Shown: positions 1 to 63,713 of the stretch, one piece after another
Numbering within the stretch: position 1 is the stretch's first letter
Layout: each line of letters begins with the position of its first letter
Source: Synchiropus splendidus
Lineage: Eukaryota > Chordata > Actinopteri > Syngnathiformes > Callionymidae
Assembly (NCBI RefSeq): GCF_027744825.2
Contig: NC_071347.1
Span: forward strand, 17,099,001-17,163,000
Length of the DNA stretch: 64,000 nucleotides
Direction of reading: 5' to 3'
The notes under the pieces: model-generated
Seen by the model: only the letters and a program-made list of their open reading frames with translations
Told to the model about the DNA's origin: nothing
The model's database searches: none
Position numbers and translations under genes: made by a program

Positions 1-54
1 GTGTGTCTATGCTTTTCCAAAAAAACAACAACAAAAAACTAAAATAAAATAGAT

Positions 55-654
55 ACACTGCACAAGAATGACACATTTATTACAACATTTTCAGTTTGCA
101 GATTAAAAACAACCACAGGGAAGGTAAAATGACGTCCTTGGAAAAGACAAACGTACAAACATGAAAGCAACTGGAGGAGCAACTTTCTGTACCAAAAGTT
201 AGACAAAGTTACAATACATGTTTTAAGTAAAATGAGAAATAACTTTTTTTTATTCACATTTAAATACTAGTTTGTTGGAAATAGTTAAAAAGGCGGTGCG
301 GTGAACGTGATGGATGAAAGTGCACTTTAGGGCTATTGCAGCGTTTACGAACGGACAAAGGCAGCTCCAACTCCAGTTAGGAAAAATACATCTCAACCGA
401 GGCGGGAAAGCTCAAAGGAAGAAGAGTCCATTAGTGTGCACAACCCAAACTGTGCAGTCGCCGGGTTTCGACAAGTCGGAGTTAACTGTGACCGTTCACA
501 CTTGCTGTTGGCGACACCGCGTCGGCAGAGGTGGACATTTACTCACCAGCTCTCCACGAGACACAGCCAAGTGACTGAGCTCGACTCAAGGGTGCCACTG
601 GATCTGTGGCATATGTGTCTTAGCGATGGTACCACGTCAAATATGGTCGCAGGT
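55..654 (-). other. itpr2: itpr2 3' untranslated region
   Basis: The sequence downstream of the TAG at 655-657 on the minus strand has no supported coding. Its far end is set by the hexamer at 76-81, so cleavage is expected near 55-65. The UTR would be about 0.6 kb and uninterrupted. Small ORFs here are short and have no recognisable similarity. Confidence 0.6.
76..81 (-). terminator. candidate polyadenylation signal of itpr2
   Basis: AATAAA reads on the minus strand at 76-81. Immediately downstream (about 18-45) the transcript would be GU/U-rich (GTTTTTTGTTGTTGTTTTTTT), as expected for a downstream element. A second AATAAA lies upstream at 249-254 and could give a shorter 3' UTR. Confidence 0.6.
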
Positions 655-53014
<52,360 letters not shown>

Positions 53015-53480
53015 CTTTCGCTACTGGACGCGAGCAAACGACCTTCCCATGTTGGGGGGCGACAATGTGGCTGAGGTGATCGTCGCGTTCACTGCCCCTC
53101 CGGTCCAGCGGCACAGCCCATTCTGCTGCCAGCCGCGTCCGCACGTCCCGAAAGAAGAGGTGGAATCGTAAAAATAAAGACGGTGTTTGTTGTAGGAAAT
53201 GGCTAATTTGAGCGAGTCTCGGAGTTTTGGAGACTTGGTGAACTTCTTCCTGTATGTCAGGGAGTCGGAGTGATCTTCTTCCTCAGGGGGAGGAGACTGT
53301 GGCTGTCAGGGCTGCCAAGTTACCACTGGACCTGCCTGCTGGCCTCCGGCGCCTCACTCGCTCTGTACGGTCCAGCAACACATCGCGGCTGCGTCAGATG
53401 GAGACGTTCCTCTTGGAAATCTGTCAAGAAAAGTTCACTCGCTTCGATTCTATATCTCGCTGGCTCAACTATGCTATGAA
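53015..53480 (-). promoter_or_regulatory. itpr2 5' UTR and CpG-rich promoter region (extent approximate)
   Basis: Sequence upstream of the itpr2 start is GC- and CpG-rich from about 52930 to 53470, then changes abruptly to AT-rich. This is typical of a CpG-island promoter. The transcription start is not visible and no TATA box is convincing. Two short upstream ORFs are present (see separate entry). Confidence 0.55.
53021..53121 (-). other. two upstream ORFs in the itpr2 leader
   Basis: Minus-strand ATG at 53121-53119 opens a 10-codon ORF ending TGA at 53091-53089. Another ATG at 53050-53048 opens a 9-codon ORF ending TAG at 53023-53021, six nt before the itpr2 start codon. They act only if the leader extends that far. 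Confidence 0.5.
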
Positions 53481-53499
53481 ACGCAAAGGTTTATAAAAA

Positions 53500-56140
53500 A
53501 TAATAATATGTGTGCATAATATAGAACAGAATTTTTCACTTTTGTGAACCGTTTTATTTTCATTATTCTCAAAAAAAAAAGTTTGGAATGGTTATTTCTA
53601 CCGATTAAATACATTTGTCAATTTTAATTAAAATTGAATTAGGATTTTAGAATGAGCAATAATATTAGCAAAAAGCAGTTTTCAAAAACAATCTGCTTTT
53701 CCGATTATTTTTTAAATGTATTAATAAGTGTATAATTTAGATTTACCCGAGACATTTAATAATACGAAATCACTTGATAAATAGTGTATTTTATTGGGTC
53801 AAATTTATCACACAATTTTGTACATGAACATCAGGGGGCACAATACAACATAAACGACCATAAAACTGTTACAGTATTATGCAAAGTAAAAAAAAAAAGT
53901 TTTAGGAAACTAATAAAAATAATAATTCAATTTAGAATATATCCCTTGATTAAATCCGTGATGATTTAATAGCTGCAGATGCGTTTTTCCATTTCTGTGC
54001 CTTGCTGTTAAATTGGTTAAATTTTACATTACATTAAACATTCTTATAATTCATTCACATTCAAAGGACAGACGGATGTCATTAATGCGCTCCAGTTTTT
54101 AGTCAAACTAGACACTAGGGGGCGCTTTATGTCAATTACTGTACCTGTTCTTCAGCAATACGTGGACTATAGCACTCTCTAGTGTAGCAAACAAAACCGT
54201 ACTGTTCCTTCTGATCACGTGATGAGATTAGCTTTTTTTTATGATCAGCCATTTAGTCTTGGTTATCAGATTTTATAACTTGTACTGTTAGTGCTTGACT
54301 TTGAACCGAGAGGCTGCAAGGAGCCAAAATTCCATTGCCGATATAATATTAATAATTCATCATACTCTCACAGACAAAATATTGCAAGTTTCATTCATTT
54401 TGAAGACACAGACACAACACAGATTCCATTTTCGTGGATGAAGTGTCTAAATTATGGCCAAAAATGGGGAATTTTACTTGCCAAAACATGAGGCGTGACA
54501 AATCAGAAAGAGATCCAAGGTCGGGTTTTACAACATGACAGCTCTGCACATGGACCAACATGTGTCCTCCTAAATTCAATGAATAAAATACATTCAAGTT
54601 TTCCAACAAGCTATTACCTGCTGTTTAATTTCTGACATTTTTCTGCCTTTTTTGTTCTGTCTCACTTGGTCCTAGTCCACAAACTCCACACTGTTATTTT
54701 TTCCACTTTCATTTTCTGACCTTATCTAAATAAGAAGAGTTTGTCTTGTCACTCTTCATTTCCTTCCTGAACCTGGCCTCCTCCTCTGCACAAACAACAC
54801 AACAGGTTGACAGAGTAAATAAACCCTGCAGGTAAAATCACAGGAGACAGACAAACACACCTATTTAAAAGTCAAATCATACTGAAACTTCTGTCTTAAC
54901 TGACATCTTCAAGCAGGCTTTGCCATTTTAAATATTATGATCTAAAAAATGAAGTTGGTCAATGTATGATAATGTTTACATTTGCACTGGTGTCCACAAA
55001 TATGCTTTTATTTACTGTAAATGCAACTCAGCGCAGTGTGTTTTAACTTTACTTCTTGGAGCTTCACTAACATTTAGATCTGATAAAAATATCTGTCGAT
55101 CAAAGGTGCAGTCAAAAATTTGACCTGTCAGTCTGATAGCTTTATCTCATCCCTGGTGTGACTGCAATTTCAGACGCACTGAGTAAATTTGAGTTTACAC
55201 AGATTGAATACGATAATGACTGTTGTGCCGATACTTATTTTCATTAGAGGCATTCAGAACGTTGACACTTGATCAGCTTCTAGATAAAGGATAGAGTTTT
55301 ATCACATAGATTTCAGAGTCCAAATTCAGTTTTCACGTGGCAAGGACAGTACAGTCACTTCTTTGACATTAGCTTGACCCTTCTCAGACCATTTTCAACT
55401 GAAAATAAACCCTGCCCAGAGTGACAGCTTTCCATAAATAAATCTACTTTAGTCTTAAAACTAAGGTCAGACCAGAACCTCCTGTCACAGGAACAGCTTC
55501 TTCCCCTCAGCCATCAGACTGTTAAATTTCTGATCAGCTTTTGTTGTTTGTGGGTTATTTCTATTTTTTAAAAGCACTTTATTTCGAATCACTTTCCTAG
55601 TTGGTGGGACCCCCACTGACCATGGCAATAAATTCTATTCTGATTCTGATTCAAAAGGCGACCAATAGTAGCTCCCTGAGCGAAATGATGATTTAATTGT
55701 ATTTGTGACTTTCTTTCCCATCTTAAACAATGTATTAATTTACATATATGACATATTTACTTTAATTAAATATTTTGTGCATGTATTAATATGTATATAA
55801 AATATGTCTGTTATGCATGTCTTTGGTGGAAACAATTTTTATTTTTAGTATTTTCATGGAGTGGGGTTGATCATTAACACATATAATTCATAAGTTCAGG
55901 CAGCAAACAAAATAAAATAAAAATGATTTCAGAGACTAAAAACGTGTTCCAAACCCTGTCTATAAGAAGACTCCGAGCCGAGAAACTGACCACGTGTGTT
56001 TGTAGCAGTAAATTCTTGGGCGAGTTCTTGCAAGTTCTCCTACAGTTCATCAAGGACCCAGGAGTTTGGGACACTCCAGATGTTAATTTACAATGTTCTT
56101 TCCGTCATTTTTTTTCCTTTTTAACGTCGTGTTTAAACAG
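53500..56140. other. intergenic interval between itpr2 and plekhg7
   Basis: AT-rich sequence with short poly-A runs, apart from a LINE 3' remnant at about 55440-55655. No coding sequence or RNA gene is recognised. The two genes point away from each other across it. Confidence 0.7.
55440..55655 (+). mobile_element. 3' remnant of an L2/CR1/Rex1-type LINE
   Basis: A plus-strand frame reads RTSCHRNSFFPSAIRLLNF followed by TGA, the familiar C-terminal end of fish non-LTR ORF2 proteins. The copy ends in a short ATTCTG repeat (about 55633-55653), as such elements do. Only the 3' end is present. Confidence 0.7.
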
Positions 56141-56363
56141 CATGTGCGCGTGCGTGTGTGAGGGTGAGAGAGAGAGAGAGAGAGAGAGAGCACCTTTCCT
56201 CTCTCGGGTGACACGAGTCTCCACTCCCTCTCCGGTCTCACTCCGCACCTGCGTCTCTTCCCCGCCGCACTGGTGTTTTTGTTATGGAATCGAGCGGTTC
56301 GGCCGGAAGCTAAGTTTTTTTTGTTGTTGTCACAGACTCCCCGCTGCTGCCTGTGTCGTGTCC
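56141..56363 (+). promoter_or_regulatory. plekhg7 promoter / candidate 5' UTR exon
   Basis: A CpG-richer stretch with an (AG)n run at 56166-56190 ends in a strong donor, GTGTCC|GTAAGT, at 56364. A plausible acceptor (CTCTCTCTCCCAG, ending 56588) precedes the coding exon. This suggests a spliced leader, but the transcription start and this intron are inferred. Confidence 0.4.
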
Positions 56364-56768
56364 GTAAGTACAGCCAAACGATCGACTCATCATTGGCGAC
56401 AGTGAGACAGAGTTGCGTCCGGTTGCTCCTCGCCTCGCGGCTAGCTAAAACGCAATACCACCCTCCGCTTTTAAACAGAAATAAATTGGTTTAATAACTG
56501 AACAGTGCTGGAAACAAAACCGTGGCAGGCAATAATCTTCTGTTTTCAGCAGACGTGCTTTTCAGCCGTTGAAAACTCTCTCTCCCAGGAGATTAAGCAG
56601 GCACATGAACCCGGTCTGTCGCTTTCATGCGAGCCACTATTGATCCATTTTCTCTCCCTCTCTGAAGCAACGGGGAGAATGGTGGTGGAATGCCACAGGA
56701 TTACTATCATCTGACCGGCAGCTCAGAGGCAGCGGACCCACCAGCTTTCTGACCAGCGCAGCTCGACG

Positions 56769-56798
56769 ATGCCTGTGGGGCGAAGATGTCTACAATGA
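56769..56798 (+). other. upstream ORF overlapping the plekhg7 start
   Basis: The ATG at 56769 opens nine codons (MPVGRRCLQ) in another frame. They end in TGA at 56796-56798, past the ATG chosen for plekhg7 (56786). The TGA overlaps the second in-frame ATG (56795-56797) as ATGA. Confidence 0.55.
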
Positions 56799-59700
56799 AG
56801 CACGTTATCTTGCCGGATAAGGACGAGGACGTTGACAGGAAGCTGGACTGGAGCTACATCGAGTGGGTGGAGAACGAGGTGGTCACGCCAGGTGCGGCCG
56901 ACGCCGAGACCCAAACGGATGGCAGGTGTTTGGAGCACAAGGAAGTCCAGACCAGCAGCCCGGTCATCATGCACATAGATCTGAAACGGACGCACTCCAA
57001 GCTGAAACGCTTGTCCCTGGTGGATTCGGATGGTTTGATACCTCCTCTGTTCCAGTTTGACCGGCAGGCCCCCGGCCGGATCTCCACGTCCCCGACTCTG
57101 AGGAGGATGAGAAGCACCAGGCGCTCCATGATGGATATGGTCAGAATGGGCACCACACAGGAGGAACCTAGCGCCACTGTACTGACGTCCCCGACCAGAG
57201 TCAAGTCCCCTCTCGCCATGAGCCCCCTCTCCGATGTAGAGCTGTATCAGTCCAACTCGTCCTGTGGTCGACAAAGAACCAGATCACATAGATCAAAGAC
57301 TTTCGACAATGGCATCACCACCACCAAGCGAGAATGCCGCAGCGCAACTATCCAGAAAGATTTTCACTTCCCTGAAACTGAGCCACTACAGGTGAGCGGC
57401 GATGGGCGACGCTACCAACCCGGGGTTCATTTTTCCATTCAGATTAAGTTCTTTCACATTCCTCACTGGAGCAAGCTCGATCTAGCTATGGACCCCCTGT
57501 GGTGGTCATCCACAATGTGTGCTTTTGACAGCAAATGAATCAGCAGTTACATGCACTGACAGCTCCGACCAAGCCCACTGCCTGGAGAGCCCTGGGAAGT
57601 CCTCTGCTTGGGCCTCTATTCACTGCAGTCAGCAGTCACCCAATAATGGAGGGGTCAGTGAGCGATGGAAAAAGATAATGGGGAGATCTATTCATCAGAT
57701 CCTGGCATTCAACAGAGCACTTTCTCAATGGAGTGCCGACATTCTCCTCAGATATCGGGGGGCTTTTCAATCCCAGCGACCACTTAAAACACTGATTCAG
57801 ATTTGAATGTCTTTGAAAGTGATATAGTGGCATTGTTAGCGGGAGGAGGGCCGTGCTTCGTCCAGTGCAGCGCAGAGGGAACAATGGTGACGCCTAACAG
57901 CTTAAGAACATTGCCACATTTTAATATGTTGAACCCAGATTTTTGAGAGGCGTTTTAAACAGTGTGCTAATGCTGAGTGTTTCTGTTTGTGCAGGAGAAA
58001 GACCACCCTGATGACAGGTATGTTCCAGTTATTCTCAATGTTTGGTGACGTACACAGAAAACACACATTCTCTGCCTATTACTATAAAGTCAATGCATAT
58101 AAAAGAGGAAGTAGGCAGCTAATTTCGATAAAAGATGTTTTGATTTGACGTCATACATATTACGTAATAGGATTGTCACTCCCTGTGTCATTGTTTTACA
58201 ATGGAACCATGCTGTGGCTGTTGGTGAAGTAGCAGTCCACGCTTTACCAACAGAGTCTAACATCAAGCAAACACAACATTGTAATCTGACAGACTCGCCA
58301 ATACTGAAATGATGATTTACCAGTCCAACCAACAGCAGGCTGCGCTGCGTTTGTCATGCCCCTTTAAGCCTGTTAATCGCTTGCCTACAAGTCAAAGCAG
58401 GTCACTTGCGAATTTATTCAAAATGTCCTGATGTTGTTCATTGTAATTTGTAGAGCACAGACAGGCCAAGCTCAAAGATATGTTGTATTCAACAAAACAA
58501 GTAATGCACTGCAACAGTTTATGCTTTAAAGGAAAGTATTAAAATGACATTTTTATTGTTAATATAAGACGGAGGGCTTTAGAAAATCCCATCAAAATGA
58601 AATCATGTGGCTTGTTGGGTTGTCGTGATACTAAAACTACAAGCTTGATATCAATAACCAGAAGGATATTTGATACACAATACCATTTCCCATAGTGGCA
58701 CAGCATTAAAAAACTGGACACCATAAATAACCAATTAAATAATCCAGACAAAATGAAAAAATAGCATCTCTTGCTTATAAATACTGAATAAATAGCCCTA
58801 ATGTCTGTTTATTTTCATATTTTCATTGTTTCAGCATTAGGTAGAAGCGAGCTAAAGGCTGCTAGCCGCAGCCAATGGCTAATAACAACACAACCTGCCA
58901 TCACTGAGCAGCAAATAATGCAGTCGACAATAAAACAACCAAGATTAATGACTGGCCAGACTAACATCAGTTATCAGCTTAGTGGAGTACAGTAAAGTAA
59001 AGTAGTGATGAGTGAATGCTAACATGCTTTACTGGCCTGTCAAGCATTCACACACCGGATCTGGCGTTTTCATTATTTTTGTCTTCATATTGAGTCTCAG
59101 TGTTGGGGGTAAACAAAACAAACAAAACCACTACAGAGAAAAATGTGATAAAATGTTGCTTGCTGGAACTAAGTTGTGCATCTTGAGTCAACCATTGAAG
59201 TTTGCGTTCTGTTTCTCCGATGACAAGCGTCGGTTTTTGAGAAGAAGAATGTTCTTTTATGACAGGAATCCGAGGCCCGTGTGCCACATGCCTCTGGACA
59301 CACGTGAGCGCGGGGCGACTGGACCATCGGTTTAAGGAGCCCCATTGTGCATTCATTGTCACTCATGTCTTTGTTAATGGAGCGTGAGCATTAGAGTTTT
59401 GAGAGTCCCAGGGTTCTGTGCGGCCTGGACAAACCCTCATTAAGGCCTGTTTTCTCTTACACCCCTCCTAATGGGCTTCCAAGCTCTTCCCCTCACTGGA
59501 TAATTAGGTGGCTATTGTCCCTGTAATTACACCCTGGCAATGCGCCTCTTACAGTGGCCGGAGCCCACCGGCCATTGGTGGCCAGCATCATTATTCTCTC
59601 TTGTGCGGGAACAAAGCGCCCATTTTTTACAAGTGCTCCCAGTAGCCGAGAGGCTGCCGGAGAGAGAGAGAGAGAGCTTCTCCCGCAACAGGATGGCATT

Positions 59701-62700
59701 GTGAGGATGCTGTGGAATGAAGTGCACGGAGGCAGTGACCTGTTTTAGAGCTTTTTCTTACTGTCCCATTAGCAGCAGGGCTCAGGTGCAGCTGTTATCT
59801 GGGCTGTTTATTCAGCGCTGCGAGCGTGTACATCGATCCGGATTGGGTGGGTGGGGGTTCCTCATATCAGCTTACCACACGGATAAAGGACCCCCTTCTT
59901 GCTTTCACTATTCAAAAGGCAAAAAAAAAAATGCAGCTGCGGTTGCGAGTTCCTCCATGTTGACTTTAGATTAATTGGATCTCCGCTTATTGAGGTGTGT
60001 TTGTCTGATAAAGGGGAAGAATAATAAACCGTTTGACGCGTCAAACCACAGATACAGAACAACATTGTTCCGGCTGCTCCTGTGTAACCGTCTGCTTCTC
60101 CGTGGCCTTCACTGAACCCTCATTATAACAGGGCCTGTTGATCTGACCGCACGTCATGAGGATGTTTATTCACTTCCACAAGAGAAAAGTTCTTCCTTTC
60201 TGCCAGTTCCCTGTTTACCTGTCGCTTCGCTCTGCTTCTCTTGTCCTCTGAAAAAAGTGCAGAAGTAGAGCAGTGGAGCTTCGTGAGGGGTCATTGACCA
60301 ACAGTCGGTCAGTGTCAGCCTGACAGGCGTGAACGTTACCTTCTGCGGAACCTGCTTGTCTGGTTGTTTTCTGCTGAGCTGCACTTTCCTGAACAGCCCA
60401 GTTCGTTTTGGCAACATTTGGCTCGTTGTCACAATCGAACCTGCCCAGTTTCTTGTTGTGATGGATCGTTTTAAAGAATGAATTGTTTCGTTTTCACAAT
60501 AATGTTTGATGCCTCCCGAAGCTCAAGAATAAGAGACACAGACCCTTTAGTCGACATGTTTATTTTTGTCAAGGAGGTTCTGGTTTCTGCTGGTAACAAA
60601 GTCATTTTTTGGGGAAAAAATGTTTAATTGAAGGGATTTAATAGTTGATAGTTAATAGTTGATGTGGTATTAATAAGCAAATAAAATAGCTGATGATGAA
60701 TTTAAGATTGGAGTTACAGTAAATGTAACATATTGTACTGGGATATAAAACACACCTTACTGAAATCTGACAACAGACAATCTGTAAAACCTAAAAGTAC
60801 TGTAAGCTTAACATAAAACAGATTAATCACTTAAGTTTTAATAAGTCAATGATAGGACAATATTTGTTAATTAACAGCTGTAAATAATTGTAACAAAAGA
60901 GGCAAACATTAGCCGTCGCACTGCAATGCTAAAGTAGCTTATAAAGGTATCTAACTTCAAACTAAAAGAGAAAAAGTTTGATTTATTTAGTGCGTATATT
61001 ATTATATCCAACTTGGAATGATGAATTGAATTTGAAGCACATTGTCCTGATGGAATCTGAGTGGCCTCACAGTAAACTGCAGTCTTGGCCTGAAGCGAAA
61101 AGGCTGGCCGGTGCTTGTTTGGCGGGAGTCTTGCTTCAGTTACGCGCTGTGAAAAGGAGAGTGACAGAGGATTATGAGCAAACAGTGACAGCTTGCCTCC
61201 TTCCACACAAATACAGTTATCCATTAATCAGCAACACCCTCTGCACGATCATCATACGCAACACTCGTGGCTCATGTTCACGTCTGTTCCAGTGAAACTT
61301 TCTGTATCACATGTACGTAGACATAATAGTCTCCGTCTAAAAAAAGTGTGAAAGACTGCTGCTATTGTGTGTCTCATGGAGTTCACCTGTCGCTTCTCCA
61401 GGCTGAAGGAGAGGAGGCGGAGCTCTGTGGTGGTCAGCTTGGCTGGAATGGACGTTTCACCTGGAGACCTTTTCGTTTCAAATGGAGCCGCTGACATGTT
61501 AAATGGGTCCAACCTGTCTGGTAACCTTTGACATTGAATCATATAGAACAGTGGTTCTTAACCTCTTTGATCTCGGGGCCCCCCTTTCCCAGAACAGGCC
61601 CCATTCATTACAACTGATTCATTACTCCTGATTTCATTTGTGATCAATAACTATATTTAATATAACTACACGTACGCAAACCAAAACCTTGTGAAATGAC
61701 ATAAAACCATGTGATCATCGACAAAGATACAAAGAACCAACAGCAGAACCAGGTGCAAGTCATATTCATCAAATTTACTAAAGAAAAAAAAGAAACACTT
61801 GATGCAAACTGTTGAGAAAATTCCAAAAACTGAATCAAATTCTGAATAAAATTAATATAATACATCCATGTCTAAATACCATAAAATAAAAATACACTTT
61901 ATTTAAACTGCATAGAAAATATAAGTAGAGTGTAATTGAAAGTATTGCCATAAAATGTCATTTAAAAACTATTTCAACTGGTGCTTTCATGAACAGTTTT
62001 TACTCTCGGGTGGGCGGCATCACTTTCTTTATCATTTTTTCATTTCAAGAGCTTCTCCATAGTTGTTAACTATCACAGATTTGCAGTTGTCAATTCAGTG
62101 ACACACTACTGCCAACACACGTGGCTAATGTATTGAAACTGAGTGTCTCGCGGCCCTGAGGTGTAACACAAAAAACCTTTTAGCGGCCCTCTAGGAAGCA
62201 CTCACGGCCCAACCATGGTTAAGAATCACTGGTATAGACTTGAGTCCTGCTGGTCTAGTCTTCAGAAACCAGAACCAGATGTGAACAACCAGGTAGTTAA
62301 GCTTGCCAGAAAGAGATGTTTTCATATGTGAAAGTTGTATACTGTGACTTCAAGTGTAGCACAAGTTCACTAGCAGATTGAAGCATATTTCTGTCGGTCG
62401 GTACCAGAAACTTCATCAGGATTGGACTGGGGTGCTGAAGTTCTGGACCAGTTCAGCGTGTAAAAGAGATGAAAATCTGAAGTGGCCCTTAGGAGTTATT
62501 CACGTAGTACGGGGCCCCAGAAAAATAGTTATGTGTGATCGTCCCACTTTGTTACCAGAACCACTGGTAGTCGCCTGCTGACGCTTCTCTCACAGGTGTT
62601 TCTCTGCACTTGTCAATATTTAATGCAGTTCTTTTTGCCCCTGCAGACACAAAGAAGTCCAAGTGGCCTTTCAGACGCAGCACGGTAGGTGTGTTGTGTG

Positions 62701-63713
62701 TCTCTCCGTGCCGTCTGGGAGCTTGTGGTTTGTTTTGATGGACTTGTTGCGGCACTGGCCGGTTGGTTTGCACATTGTTCTCTGACCCACTTCTCAAAGC
62801 AGATTAATGTGGCTCCTCTTATCCCTCCTGTGGCCGACTCACTCTTTGTAATTGGTCCGCACATGAAACACCCAACTGAAGCTGAAATTGTTAATTTGGG
62901 GAAGGGAGTCTGTGCAAATATTTGAACAGCACACACACACACACACACGGGCGCACACACAAAGCCATTAGTCTAAAAAGCGAATGGGACTTTTCAGACG
63001 AAAGGAAAGTCGGGCGTGGGAACCGCGTCGGACATCGAGAAATGCCTGTCGACGGTGGAGATCCAGGACTGGAGAGACGGCGACTTTCAGAAGTTTAAGG
63101 TGAGAGTTTTGACGCCGTCTGCTGTGCTAAGCAGCTTGTGTGTGTGTGTGTTATGTAAATCCCGCTCCGATTGCTCAGCCAGTGATTCTGACCATAAGCT
63201 GAACAAACCAGATTTCCAAAAAAGAATCCACTGTTTGAAGGCAATGCAACAGAAAAGGTGTCAGAAGCCGAGCTTGTGTAGGAACCAGGCCCTAACAAAA
63301 GTGTGTCTGCATATGAGGAAACGCAGATCCAGACCTGATGAGTGTGTTCTTCTGATATCTTTCACCGAGTTGCATCACTTTTCTGTGAGCAGGATTGTTC
63401 CTTCTCGGACTTCCTGCGGGACCAGTCATCCCAGCTGAGCGCCGCCTCCGACCCTCAGGGCTTCAAGACAAAGGAAGCTATTTGGGAGCTCTTCACCAGC
63501 GAGTGCGTTTACTTTCTGGATCAGCTCATGGTTCTCAAAGAGGTGACTATACTGTTGATGCACAGGAAAGAAAAGCGTCTTCCTGGTGAGATGTTTCATG
63601 TCTCTTTTCTATCCAAGGTGTTTTTGGAGACGCTGATCAACCTGCAGGAGAGAAACTGCTTGACTGATGTGGAGACCTGGAGGATGTTTGCCAATCTCAA
63701 AGAGCTTTGTCTG
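56786..63713 (+). CDS. plekhg7: PLEKHG7-like RhoGEF, 5' part (truncated by window edge)
   Basis: The seven exons are 56786-57391, 57995-58017, 61402-61520, 62647-62684, 62998-63099, 63393-63542 and 63618-63713. Together they give 378 codons with all phases compatible, and the gene continues beyond 64000. The N-terminus (about residues 1-300) is polar and serine-rich, probably disordered, and includes KLDWSYIEWVENEV and a basic RRMRSTRRS patch. The DH domain begins near residue 317 with KEAIWELFTSECVYFLDQLM and FANLKEL, which fits PLEKHG7 better than PLEKHG5/6. DH-PH proteins of this family exchange GDP for GTP on Rho GTPases. The first ATG of MSTMKH was taken; the second, at 56795, is also possible. 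Gene naming rests on remembered family similarity. Confidence 0.82.
57392..57994 (+). other. plekhg7 intron 1
   Basis: A 0.6-kb intron. The exon 1 frame stays open to 57538, but the donor CAG|GTGAGC at 57391/57392 is strong and downstream protein text is uncharacteristic. Confidence 0.75.
58018..61401 (+). other. plekhg7 intron 2
   Basis: A 3.4-kb intron with no convincing additional exon. It contains GC-richer unique sequence at about 59260-60120. Confidence 0.7.
61521..62646 (+). other. plekhg7 intron 3
   Basis: A 1.1-kb intron of which about 680 bp is the hAT-type element. The rest shows nothing. Confidence 0.75.
61541..62239. mobile_element. non-autonomous hAT-type element with inverted termini
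   Basis: The element at 61549-62231 starts CAGTGGTTCTTAACC and ends in the reverse complement of CAGTGATTCTTAACC (14 of 15 identical). Flanking octamers ATATAGAA and GTATAGAC share the six-base core TATAGA, fitting a decayed 8-bp duplication. It has no transposase ORF. It sits in plekhg7 intron 3, 28 nt after the exon 3 donor. Confidence 0.8.

Noticed and set aside
56863..57274. Overlapping ORFs on both strands within plekhg7 exon 1
   Set aside because: They are GC-rich shadows of the main frame, which alone has correct splice phases into the DH-coding exons.
57392..57538. Extension of plekhg7 exon 1 to the stop at 57538
   Set aside because: A strong GTGAGC donor follows CAG at 57391 and the downstream exons join in frame; the extension has unlike composition. 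It could still represent a retained-intron isoform.
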